Shown: one piece after another, positions 1 to 6,027 of the stretch
Layout: every line of letters begins with the position of its first letter
Numbering within the stretch: the first letter of the stretch is position 1
DNA from: Candidatus Desulfofervidaceae bacterium
GTDB lineage: Bacteria; Desulfobacterota; Desulfofervidia; Desulfofervidales; Desulfofervidaceae
Length of the DNA stretch: 7,849 nt
NCBI GenBank assembly: GCA_021160485.1
Contig: JAGHCL010000039.1
Span: 1-7,849, forward strand
Reading direction: 5' to 3'
Made by a program: the position numbers and the translations under genes
The notes under the pieces: generated by a model
The model's database searches: none
Seen by the model: the letters and a program-made list of their open reading frames with translations, nothing else
Told to the model about the DNA's origin: nothing

Positions 1-836
1 ATGGTACCCTCACCCCCAGGTGGAGGAGCGGTAATATGATAGGCATCGCAACTAGCCCCATAGCCAATCACTTCAGCATAAATAGTAGCTCCTCTTTCCA
101 AGGCATGATTTAGTTCTTCTAAAACCACAATACCAGCTCCTTCACCTACCACAAAACCATCTCTTTCATTATCAAAAGGCCGAGATGCCTTTTCAGGTTC
201 GTCATTTCTAGTTGACAGGGCCTTCATGGCACAAAAACCGGCAAAACAAAGAGGAGTTATAGTTGATTCAGTCCCACCAACTACCATAACATCGGCTAGA
301 CCATGTTTAATATAATTATAACCTTCACCAACAGCATGAGTTCCAGAAGCACAAGCACTAGTTGTGCATAGGTTAACCCCTTGCAAATTAAATTCAATCG
401 CTACCTGACCCGCGGCCATATTGGTAATGATCATAGGCACAAAAAAAGGAGAAATTCTACGCGGCCCTTTTTCTAATAACACTTTATAATAATGCTCAAT
501 ATAGGGTAATCCACCTAATCCCACACCGATAATTGTGCCGGCCTTAGGAGCTAGCCTCTCATCAACTTTTAACTGCGCCATCTCCATGGCCATACGGGTA
601 GCCGCCAGGGCATACTGGATAAAAAGGTCCATGCGTTTTATTTGCTTTTTCGCAATAAAATCTTCTGCTTTAAACCCTTTTACCTCGCCAGCAATCTGAC
701 TGGCATAAGCTGAAGCATCAAAACGGGTAACTTCTGCGATACCTGACTTACCTGCACAAATAGCTTGCCAGCTTTCTTCTACACCTATTCCTACTGGCGT
801 AACTAGCCCTAGGCCTGTAACAACAACACGGCGCAA
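1..836 (-). CDS. fabF: Beta-ketoacyl-ACP synthase II (FabF), 3' end outside the window
   Basis: Condensing enzyme that elongates acyl-ACP with malonyl-ACP in cytosolic type II fatty acid synthesis. I translated 278 codons from a TTG start at 836; the frame stays open to the left edge, so the gene is cut by the window and not broken. The product begins MRRVVVTGLGLVTPVG, matching the FabF N-terminus. The nucleophilic cysteine is Cys162 in TTSACASGTHAVGEG, equivalent to E. coli FabF Cys163. The protein ends within CDAYHITAPPPGGEGT, so the two catalytic histidines (near 303 and 340 in E. coli) lie outside. The TTG start is chosen because homology begins there and an AGGAGG sits 5 nt upstream; no ATG or GTG fits better. 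It follows acpP by 17 bp and is the last gene seen of the operon. A FabB-like specificity cannot be excluded, but pairing with acpP favours FabF. Confidence 0.95.
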   Translation of the reverse strand, partial: MRRVVVTGLGLVTPVGIGVEESWQAICAGKSGIAEVTRFDASAYASQIAGEVKGFKAEDFIAKKQIKRMDLFIQYALAATRMAMEMAQLKVDERLAPKAGTIIGVGLGGLPYIEHYYKVLLEKGPRRISPFFVPMIITNMAAGQVAIEFNLQGVNLCTTSACASGTHAVGEGYNYIKHGLADVMVVGGTESTITPLCFAGFCAMKALSTRNDEPEKASRPFDNERDGFVVGEGAGIVVLEELNHALERGATIYAEVIGYGASCDAYHITAPPPGGEGT

Positions 837-841
837 CTTTT

Positions 842-847
842 CCTCCT
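842..847 (-). promoter_or_regulatory. Ribosome-binding site deciding the TTG start of fabF
   Basis: The minus strand reads AGGAGG, then AAAAG, then TTG at 836–834. A perfect Shine-Dalgarno core with a 5-nt spacer supports the rare TTG codon as the real start, and the conserved FabF N-terminus begins at exactly this codon. Confidence 0.85.
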
Positions 848-853
848 ATATTG

Positions 854-1090
854 TTATTCTATATGTTCTTGGACATAATCAATGGCATCCTGAACGGTGC
901 GAATCTTCTCCGCCTCTTCATCCGGCACTTCAATACCAAATTCTTCCTCCATCGCCATGATCAGCTCTACTATGTCCAGAGAATCGGCTCCTAAATCTTC
1001 CACAAAAGAGGCCTTAGGCACTACCTCTTCCTGATCTACCCCAAGTTGACTGGCAATAATTTCCTTCACCTTTGCTTCCACACTTGCCAT
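854..1090 (-). CDS. acpP: Acyl carrier protein
   Basis: Small acidic carrier holding growing acyl chains on a phosphopantetheine arm; partner of FabG, FabF, FabH and PlsX encoded around it. The 78-residue length is standard. Ser37 in [10 protein letters not shown] is the attachment site (the DSL motif), followed by the acidic recognition helix II with [16 protein letters not shown]. The ATG is preceded by AGGAGG with an 8-nt spacer. The gene lies 66 bp after fabG, the longest gap in the operon, and 17 bp before fabF. That spacing, with a hairpin inside it, may allow ACP to be expressed apart from its neighbours, as its high cellular abundance would require; this is inference. The identification itself is secure. 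Confidence 0.98.
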   Translation of the reverse strand: MASVEAKVKEIIASQLGVDQEEVVPKASFVEDLGADSLDIVELIMAMEEEFGIEVPDEEAEKIRTVQDAIDYVQEHIE

Positions 1091-1098
1091 TTCCCAAC

Positions 1099-1104
1099 CC
1101 TCCT
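1099..1104 (-). promoter_or_regulatory. Strong ribosome-binding site of acpP
   Basis: The minus strand reads GAGGAGGG, with the AGGAGG core 8 nt before the acpP ATG at 1090. It is among the strongest translation signals in the window, consistent with the need for abundant ACP. Confidence 0.8.
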
Positions 1105-1125
1105 CTTTAATTTATAAGTAAATTG

Positions 1126-1149
1126 TAGACGGATACCCATCCACGTCTA
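1126..1149 (-). promoter_or_regulatory. Hairpin in the fabG–acpP spacer
   Basis: On the transcript strand TAGAC pairs with GTCTA (outer 5 bp) and GGAT with ATCC (inner 4 bp) around a GGGT loop, with a 2-nt GT bulge on the 5' side. It starts 7 nt after the fabG stop codon and ends about 20 nt before the acpP Shine-Dalgarno. No run of T follows it, so it is not a standard intrinsic terminator. An RNA-processing or stabilising structure setting acpP mRNA level is possible; its function is inferred only from position. Confidence 0.45.
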
Positions 1150-1156
1150 TCCGGTT

Positions 1157-1891
1157 TTACATATACATGCCACCATTGACATGAATTACTTGCCCTGTAA
1201 TGTAAGCAGCTGCATCTGAAACCAAAAAGGCTACAGCTTCAGCTACATCTTCTGGTTTGCCAAACCTACCCAGAGGGATAAGATTTAGCATATACTCTTT
1301 TATTTTTTCAGGTAAATCTGCCGTCATATCTGTTTCTATAAAACCTGGAGCAATTGCATTCACAGTAATACCCTTTGGTGCTAACTCTTTAGCCAGGGTT
1401 TTAGTTAGTCCCACCAAACCTGCTTTTGAGGCAACATAATTTGCCTGTCCAATGTTACCCGTAAAAGCAACTACAGAGGTAATATTGACAATGCGACCAG
1501 ATTTCTGCTTGAGCATAGCCCTTACTACACTTTTAATACAATTAAAGGCCCCTTTTAAATTGGTATCAATAACTTTATCCCAGTCTTCTTCTTTCATCCG
1601 CATTAAAAGACCATCTCTGGTTACTCCAGCATTGTTGATGAGATAATCTATCCGGCCAAATTTGGCAAGTATTTCTTCAAATTTTTTTTGAGTTTCTGTA
1701 AAATTGGCCACATCAAATTGATAGGCCCAAGCTTCACCGCCTTGAGACGTAATTTCATTTATCACATTTTCAGCCGCCTCTTTGCCTTTTACATAAGTAA
1801 TAATTACCTTTATTCCCTCACGGGATAGCCTTAGAGCAATGGCACGCCCTATCCCCCTGGAACCTCCTGTAATCACGGCTATCCTGGACAT
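1157..1891 (-). CDS. fabG: 3-oxoacyl-ACP reductase (FabG)
   Basis: NADPH-dependent short-chain dehydrogenase that reduces 3-ketoacyl-ACP to 3-hydroxyacyl-ACP, the first reduction of each elongation cycle, in the cytosol. The 244-residue length is typical. The Rossmann nucleotide motif TGGSRGIG is at 8–15 and NNAG at 86–89. The catalytic residues are Asn111, Ser139, Tyr152 and Lys156 in the expected spacing (YxxxK). The C-terminal region ITGQVIHVNGGMYM fits the FabG family. Its ATG shares one base with the etfA stop (TAATG), and a GGAGG lies 7 nt upstream inside the etfA end, so translation is probably coupled to etfA while keeping its own strong ribosome site. Other SDR reductases look similar, but the position next to acpP and fabF makes FabG the clear choice. 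Confidence 0.97.
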   Translation of the reverse strand: MSRIAVITGGSRGIGRAIALRLSREGIKVIITYVKGKEAAENVINEITSQGGEAWAYQFDVANFTETQKKFEEILAKFGRIDYLINNAGVTRDGLLMRMKEEDWDKVIDTNLKGAFNCIKSVVRAMLKQKSGRIVNITSVVAFTGNIGQANYVASKAGLVGLTKTLAKELAPKGITVNAIAPGFIETDMTADLPEKIKEYMLNLIPLGRFGKPEDVAEAVAFLVSDAAAYITGQVIHVNGGMYM

Positions 1892-3090
1892 TAATTTTCC
1901 TCCCCCCGCCTTTTTTTAATTTCAGCCATTAAAGCTGGTATAACTTCAAATAAATCTCCTACAATACCATAATCAGCCACGTTGAAAATTGGGGCATCTG
2001 GATCCTTATTGATGGCCACAATTGTTTTGGCTGACTGAATACCCACTATATGCTGGATTGCCCCAGAAATTCCACAGGCAATATACAATTTTGGGCTTAC
2101 TGTCAAACCTGTTTGCCCAATTTGACACCTGGCAGGCAGCCAGCCTGCATCCACAACCACTCGAGTTCCACCAATACTTGCACCCAATAAATGGGCGAAT
2201 TTTTCAATCAACTTCAGATTTTCCGGTCCTTTTATTCCTCTTCCCACACCAATAATAATATCGGCCTCAGTTAAATCTGGCCCTTCCGTTTCGGTTTTAA
2301 TAAAAGACGTAACTTCTAAATCGTCTGGTAATTGTTTTTCTATATCAACCTTTATTATTTTCCCCTTGTGTCCTGGTAAAGGTTGAGGCTTTGGAAAGAT
2401 ATGTGGCCGCACGGTAGCCATTTGGGGACGATGGTCGGGACAAGTGATAGTGGCCATAATATTACCACCAAAGGCAGGACGTGTTTGCAAAAGGAGGCCA
2501 GTTTCAGACTCAACATCTAAGGCCGTGCAATCAGCCGTAAGACCAGTTTCTAATGCAGCAGCCAATTGTGGAATTAACGAGCGTCCTCTGGCTGTAGCTC
2601 CAGCTAGAAAGATATGAGGACAGTTTGTCTTCAATAGGTCAATCAAAACTGCGCCATAACGTTTTTCATTAAATTCTTTCAAATCAGGATGATCAATAAC
2701 ATAAACAATATCAGCCCCATAATTTAACAGTTCCTGAGCTTGAGGTTCAACACCAGAACCCAAAAGCACTGCTATCAACTTCTGCCCTAATTTTTCTGAT
2801 AAATACCTGCCTTTGCCAAGGAGTTCGTAAACAACACTTGCAATTTCGCCATTTCTTGTTTCAGCAAATACCCAGATATCTCTGGTTTCCTTCACACGCT
2901 GCTTTTTCTTTTTAGCTCCTTCAGGTAAGGAAAGAGCATTTTCAGGACAGGCCTTCACACAAAGGCCACACAGCCGACACTCCTCATTGGTCTTTGGTAA
3001 GTCATTCTGGAGTTCTAGTGCCCCAAAAGGGCAGCTTTCTACACATTTACCACAACCTGTACATTTTTCTTTATCAAGAATGATCTCCAT
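1891..3090 (-). CDS. etfA: Electron transfer flavoprotein alpha subunit with N-terminal 2[4Fe-4S] ferredoxin domain
   Basis: FAD-carrying Etf subunit that exchanges electrons with an acyl-CoA dehydrogenase. At 399 residues it is longer than a plain EtfA (about 310–330) because of an N-terminal ferredoxin domain. Eight cysteines form two CxxCxxCxxxCP clusters: C10, C13, C16, C20 and C38, C41, C44, C48. A lysine-rich linker (about 59–68) leads to the alpha/beta Etf domain (about 70–250). The FAD domain (about 275–390) has GRG at 283–285, QIGQTG at 323–328, GISGAIQH at 340–347, NKDPDAPIF at 361–369 and ADYGIVGDL at 372–380. The same fusion is known in clostridial EtfA-type proteins such as CarE of caffeyl-CoA reductase and in some syntrophs and sulfate reducers. 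The clusters probably pass electrons to or from ferredoxin or another iron-sulfur partner (inference). It starts 2 bp after the etfB stop with only a weak Shine-Dalgarno, suggesting coupling. Confidence 0.95.
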   Translation of the reverse strand: MEIILDKEKCTGCGKCVESCPFGALELQNDLPKTNEECRLCGLCVKACPENALSLPEGAKKKKQRVKETRDIWVFAETRNGEIASVVYELLGKGRYLSEKLGQKLIAVLLGSGVEPQAQELLNYGADIVYVIDHPDLKEFNEKRYGAVLIDLLKTNCPHIFLAGATARGRSLIPQLAAALETGLTADCTALDVESETGLLLQTRPAFGGNIMATITCPDHRPQMATVRPHIFPKPQPLPGHKGKIIKVDIEKQLPDDLEVTSFIKTETEGPDLTEADIIIGVGRGIKGPENLKLIEKFAHLLGASIGGTRVVVDAGWLPARCQIGQTGLTVSPKLYIACGISGAIQHIVGIQSAKTIVAINKDPDAPIFNVADYGIVGDLFEVIPALMAEIKKRRGEEN

Positions 3091-3092
3091 TT

Positions 3093-3872
3093 CTACCCCA
3101 ACACATTCTCTAATTTATCATATAGTTTTTTAACACATTCATCTACTTTACCAGTAAAAATTTCTTTTTCCCCACGTGAAGGTGGGCTAAAAATTTTCAC
3201 CACCCGGGTAGGAGAACCGCTTAAGCCAAGTTTTTCTGCTTTGGCATCTATATCTTGGGCTGTCCACACTGGAATTTGTACCTTTTTAGCCCGCATTTTT
3301 CCCCTGATAGAAGGCACTCGGGGCTCGCCAATTTCTTTAACAATAGTTAACAAAGCAGGAAGAGAAAGCTGTAATGTCTGAAAGCCATCATCCAGATTCC
3401 TTTCTACCAATAGAAAGTTATCTTTTATTCCAATTTTATGGACGTAAGTTGCATAAGGCAAATTTAACCTTTGTGCTAATTCGGGACCTACTTGAGCTGT
3501 ATCACCATCTATTGCCTGTTTGCCGCAAAAAATTATATCGTAATTACCAATCTTCTTAATTGCTTGAGCCAGGGTATAACTTGTAGCCAAGGTGTCAGCT
3601 CCAGCAAAGGTTCTATCACTGAGCAAAATGGCTTCATCAGCTCCATAAGAAATGGCTTCTCTTAAGGCCTCCTCTGCTTGAGGTGGTCCCATGCTAATCA
3701 CTACTATTTGTCCGCCATAGTGCTCCTTCGCTTTTAAGGCAGCTTCCAAAGCATAAAGATCATAGGGATTTATGATGCTCTTGACCCCTTCTCGCATCAA
3801 TGTCCCTGTCTCAGGGTTAATTCTAACCCCTTCTGTTTCTGGCACTTGCTTTAAACAGACAATATATTTCAT
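3093..3872 (-). CDS. etfB: Electron transfer flavoprotein beta subunit, bifurcating-type
   Basis: Forms the Etf heterodimer with the adjacent EtfA and shuttles electrons with the acyl-CoA dehydrogenase. The 259-residue length is normal. The nucleotide-binding loop GKQAIDGDTAQVGP is at 117–130; in classical aerobic EtfB this segment reads like KQAIDDDCNQTG and holds AMP, whereas the DGDTAQVGP form is typical of anaerobic Etfs in which a second FAD sits there for electron bifurcation. The family segment LPALLTIVKEIGEPRVPSIR is at 171–190, followed by GKMRAKK and a C-terminal arm with EKLGLSGSPTRVVKIF that clasps EtfA. Its ATG overlaps the dehydrogenase stop in an ATGA (3869–3872), and the upstream Shine-Dalgarno is weak, so translation is probably coupled. 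Bifurcation is inferred from motif resemblance, not shown. Confidence 0.95.
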   Translation of the reverse strand: MKYIVCLKQVPETEGVRINPETGTLMREGVKSIINPYDLYALEAALKAKEHYGGQIVVISMGPPQAEEALREAISYGADEAILLSDRTFAGADTLATSYTLAQAIKKIGNYDIIFCGKQAIDGDTAQVGPELAQRLNLPYATYVHKIGIKDNFLLVERNLDDGFQTLQLSLPALLTIVKEIGEPRVPSIRGKMRAKKVQIPVWTAQDIDAKAEKLGLSGSPTRVVKIFSPPSRGEKEIFTGKVDECVKKLYDKLENVLG

Positions 3873-5026
3873 TTTGCTTTCCCATATTCTTTATTTAAAA
3901 TCTGGGCAATAACATTTCTTTGAATTTGATTTGTCCCCTCATAAATCTGCAGAATTTTGGCATCCCGCATCATCTTTTCCACAGGATAGTCTTTCATGTA
4001 ACCATGGCCACCTAATACCTGAAGAGCGTCCGTAGTTACCTTCATGGCCATATCAGAGGCAAAAAGCTTAACCATGGCTGCATATTTAGAAAAATCCCTG
4101 GGTTTTGTGTCAATATATTTGCAAACAGCATAAGTTAGGGCCCTGGCAGCTTCTAACTGGGTAGCTATATCTGCCAGTATATGTCCTACCGCCTGAAAAC
4201 CAATAATGGCTTGCCCAAATTGCTTCCTTTGTTTGGCAAATTTCACGGCTTCATCCAGGGCTGCTTGTGCCAAGCCTACAGCCAAGGCCCCCACACCAGG
4301 TCTGGCATAGTCTAGGGTTCTTAAGGCAATGATAAAACCCATTCCTTCTTTGCCTAAGAGGCGTTCTTTGGGAATGCGGCAATCCTCAAAAACAAGCTCT
4401 CCTGTAGTAGAAGCTCTGATACCCATTTTCTTTTCTTTTTTCCCAAAGGAAAATCCCGGGTCACCCTTTTCTACAATAAAGGCACTGGCACCCCGTGGGC
4501 CTCTTTTTTTATCTGTCAAGGCGATAATGGTATAAATATCGGCTTCACCAGCATTAGTAATCCACTGCTTGGTGCCGTTTAGGATGTAACTATCTCCGTC
4601 CTTAACTGCTGTTGTTTGAATACCACCCGCGTCACTGCCAGCATTGGCTTCGGTTAAACCAAAGGCCGCCAATTTTTCCCCACTCGCAATTTGAGGAAGA
4701 TAAGTTTGTTTTTGGTCCTCATTGCCAAATAGAAGGATAGGGTATGCTCCCAAACCACTGGCAGCAAAGGAAGTGGCTACACCTGCACAACCCCAGGCAA
4801 TTTGCTCTACTGCTAGACAATTCTCAAAAGAGCCAAATCCCAATCCCCCGTATTCCTCTGGAATGGAAATACCAAACAAGTCAGACCTAGCCATTTCTTT
4901 CAAAATCTCCCGTGGGAATTCCTCCTTTTCGTCCAGTTCTGCACGCTGAGGAACGATTTTTTCTTCTGCAATCCGTCGTGCTACCTCCTTAATCATCTGC
5001 TGTTCTTCTGTTAGAGGATAAATCAT
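3869..5026 (-). CDS. Acyl-CoA dehydrogenase family flavoprotein (short/medium-chain or butyryl-CoA dehydrogenase-like)
   Basis: FAD enzyme interconverting saturated acyl-CoA and 2-enoyl-CoA, with the neighbouring Etf as electron partner. The 385-residue length is typical (helical N domain, beta middle domain, helical C domain). Visible motifs are GLTEANAGSDAGG at 123–135, WITNAG at 155–160, KMGIRASTTGELVFEDCRIP at 200–219, the FAD-contacting RKQFGQ at 267–272, LGGHGY at 338–343 and the C-terminal IYEGTNQIQR at 361–370. Glu363 in IYEGT is at the catalytic-base position of short- and medium-chain dehydrogenases, unlike isovaleryl- or long-chain types, where the base lies elsewhere. Substrate cannot be fixed from sequence. 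Its placement between fabH and fabG suggests a role in lipid synthesis, for instance reducing an enoyl-CoA primer or an enoyl-ACP; beta-oxidation is the conservative alternative. An AGGAGG precedes its ATG by 5 nt. Confidence 0.93.
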   Translation of the reverse strand: MIYPLTEEQQMIKEVARRIAEEKIVPQRAELDEKEEFPREILKEMARSDLFGISIPEEYGGLGFGSFENCLAVEQIAWGCAGVATSFAASGLGAYPILLFGNEDQKQTYLPQIASGEKLAAFGLTEANAGSDAGGIQTTAVKDGDSYILNGTKQWITNAGEADIYTIIALTDKKRGPRGASAFIVEKGDPGFSFGKKEKKMGIRASTTGELVFEDCRIPKERLLGKEGMGFIIALRTLDYARPGVGALAVGLAQAALDEAVKFAKQRKQFGQAIIGFQAVGHILADIATQLEAARALTYAVCKYIDTKPRDFSKYAAMVKLFASDMAMKVTTDALQVLGGHGYMKDYPVEKMMRDAKILQIYEGTNQIQRNVIAQILNKEYGKAK

Positions 5027-5031
5027 ACCTT

Positions 5032-5037
5032 CCTCCT
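5032..5037 (-). promoter_or_regulatory. Strong ribosome-binding site of the acyl-CoA dehydrogenase
   Basis: AGGAGG on the minus strand, 5 nt before the ATG at 5026, in the 19-bp gap after fabH. It is the only strong Shine-Dalgarno in the dehydrogenase–etfB–etfA module; etfB and etfA have weak ones and overlap or abut their upstream gene. The three proteins are therefore probably made as one coupled translation unit. Confidence 0.8.
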
Positions 5038-5045
5038 TTTATTTT

Positions 5046-6026
5046 TCACCATCTTAGTAAAATTGCACCATAGGTAAAGCCACCACCAAAGGCGTCTAAC
5101 AAAATAAGGTTTCCTGGTTTTATGAAACCTACCCTTACAGCTTCATCCAAAGCAATGGGAACAGTAGCAGCTGAAGTGTTACCATATTTTTCAATATTAA
5201 CAAAGACTTTCTCTTGAGGAATTCCTAATTTTTTAGCTACCATATTAATAATGCGAATATTTGCTTGGTGAGGTATGAACCAATCTATATCCTTCGGGCT
5301 ATAGCCTGCTTTTTCTAAAACAATCCTTGCTACTTCTTCCATATAGCGCACAGCATATTTAAATACTTCATTTCCTTTCATTTTAATAAAGTATTCCTCT
5401 TTGGGTACTCCCTTTTTAAAGAGAGGATGTAACGATCCGCCTCCTGGCACACATAACAGATCCCAGACTGTTGGGTCGGAACCAATGTAAGAAGCAAGGA
5501 TACCTTTTTCTTTTTTTTCTCCTTTTCCTACTACGGCTGCTCCGGCACCATCACCAAAGAGCACACAGGTAGTCCGGTCTTCCCAATTGGTAATGGGACT
5601 TAAAACTTCCGCCCCAATAACCAATGCCTTAATATTCGGATTGTCTTTGATAAACTTTTCGGCTACGGTTAAACCATAAATAAACCCTGTGCAAGCCGCA
5701 GCTAAATCAAAAGCAGCAGCATTATAGGCTTTGAGATTGTTTTGAACCAGACAGGCACCAGAAGGCAAGCGTAAATCAGGAGTAAAGGTGCCAGCAATGA
5801 TTAAATCTAATTCTTCAGGCTCTATTTGAGCCATTTCCAAGGCCTTTTTGGCCGCTTCCGTAGCTAAAGATGACCATGATTCTCTTTCAGAGACAATTCG
5901 CCTTTCTTTAATACCCGAGCGGGTTGTAATCCATTCATCTGAAGTGTCGACCATTTTCTCCAAGTCTTGATTAGTTAATACCTTTTTAGGAAGATACGAA
6001 CCTGTGCCTAAAATTGCTGCTGTCAT
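5046..6026 (-). CDS. fabH: Beta-ketoacyl-ACP synthase III (FabH)
   Basis: Initiates fatty acid synthesis by condensing an acyl-CoA primer with malonyl-ACP in the cytosol. The 326-residue protein aligns without gaps to E. coli FabH over its first ~115 residues. The catalytic triad is complete: Cys112 (AACTGF), His253 (IPHQAN) and Asn283 (YGNTSAA). Trp32 and Arg36 in DEWITTRSGIKERR match CoA-binding positions, and DAFGGGFTYGA near the C-terminus is the family signature. Leu87 replaces E. coli Phe87 at the dimer-interface wall of the primer pocket, which may widen or reshape it; the primer used is not determinable here. The ATG at 6026 follows the plsX stop by one base and is served by AGGTGG 9 nt upstream, within the plsX end. 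The 3' neighbour is the acyl-CoA dehydrogenase, an unusual partner that could supply primer. Confidence 0.97.
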   Translation of the reverse strand: MTAAILGTGSYLPKKVLTNQDLEKMVDTSDEWITTRSGIKERRIVSERESWSSLATEAAKKALEMAQIEPEELDLIIAGTFTPDLRLPSGACLVQNNLKAYNAAAFDLAAACTGFIYGLTVAEKFIKDNPNIKALVIGAEVLSPITNWEDRTTCVLFGDGAGAAVVGKGEKKEKGILASYIGSDPTVWDLLCVPGGGSLHPLFKKGVPKEEYFIKMKGNEVFKYAVRYMEEVARIVLEKAGYSPKDIDWFIPHQANIRIINMVAKKLGIPQEKVFVNIEKYGNTSAATVPIALDEAVRVGFIKPGNLILLDAFGGGFTYGAILLRW

Positions 6027-6027
6027 T

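Noticed and set aside
1..836. Left end looking gene-free or holding a broken gene
   Set aside because: Translation from the TTG at 836 gives 278 uninterrupted FabF residues to the window edge; the gene is cut by the window, not degraded.
1104..1139. Possible internal promoter for acpP with TATAAA (1116–1111, minus strand) as a -10 box
   Set aside because: The best spaced -35 candidate (TGGGTA) is poor, and the implied transcript start would fall almost on the Shine-Dalgarno. The region is simply AT-rich.
1126..1149. Hairpin after fabG read as an intrinsic terminator
   Set aside because: The stem is bulged and short, and no T-run follows on the transcript strand; acpP and fabF continue in the same direction.
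1257..1646. Plus-strand open frames opposite fabG
   Set aside because: Shadows of a well-conserved gene; no ribosome site or recognisable protein. The same holds for the plus-strand frames over etfA, etfB, the dehydrogenase and plsX.
3869..5026. Assignment as isovaleryl-CoA dehydrogenase supplying branched primers
   Set aside because: The C-terminal IYEGT with Glu363 fits the short/medium-chain base position; isovaleryl-CoA dehydrogenase carries its base elsewhere. Substrate left open.
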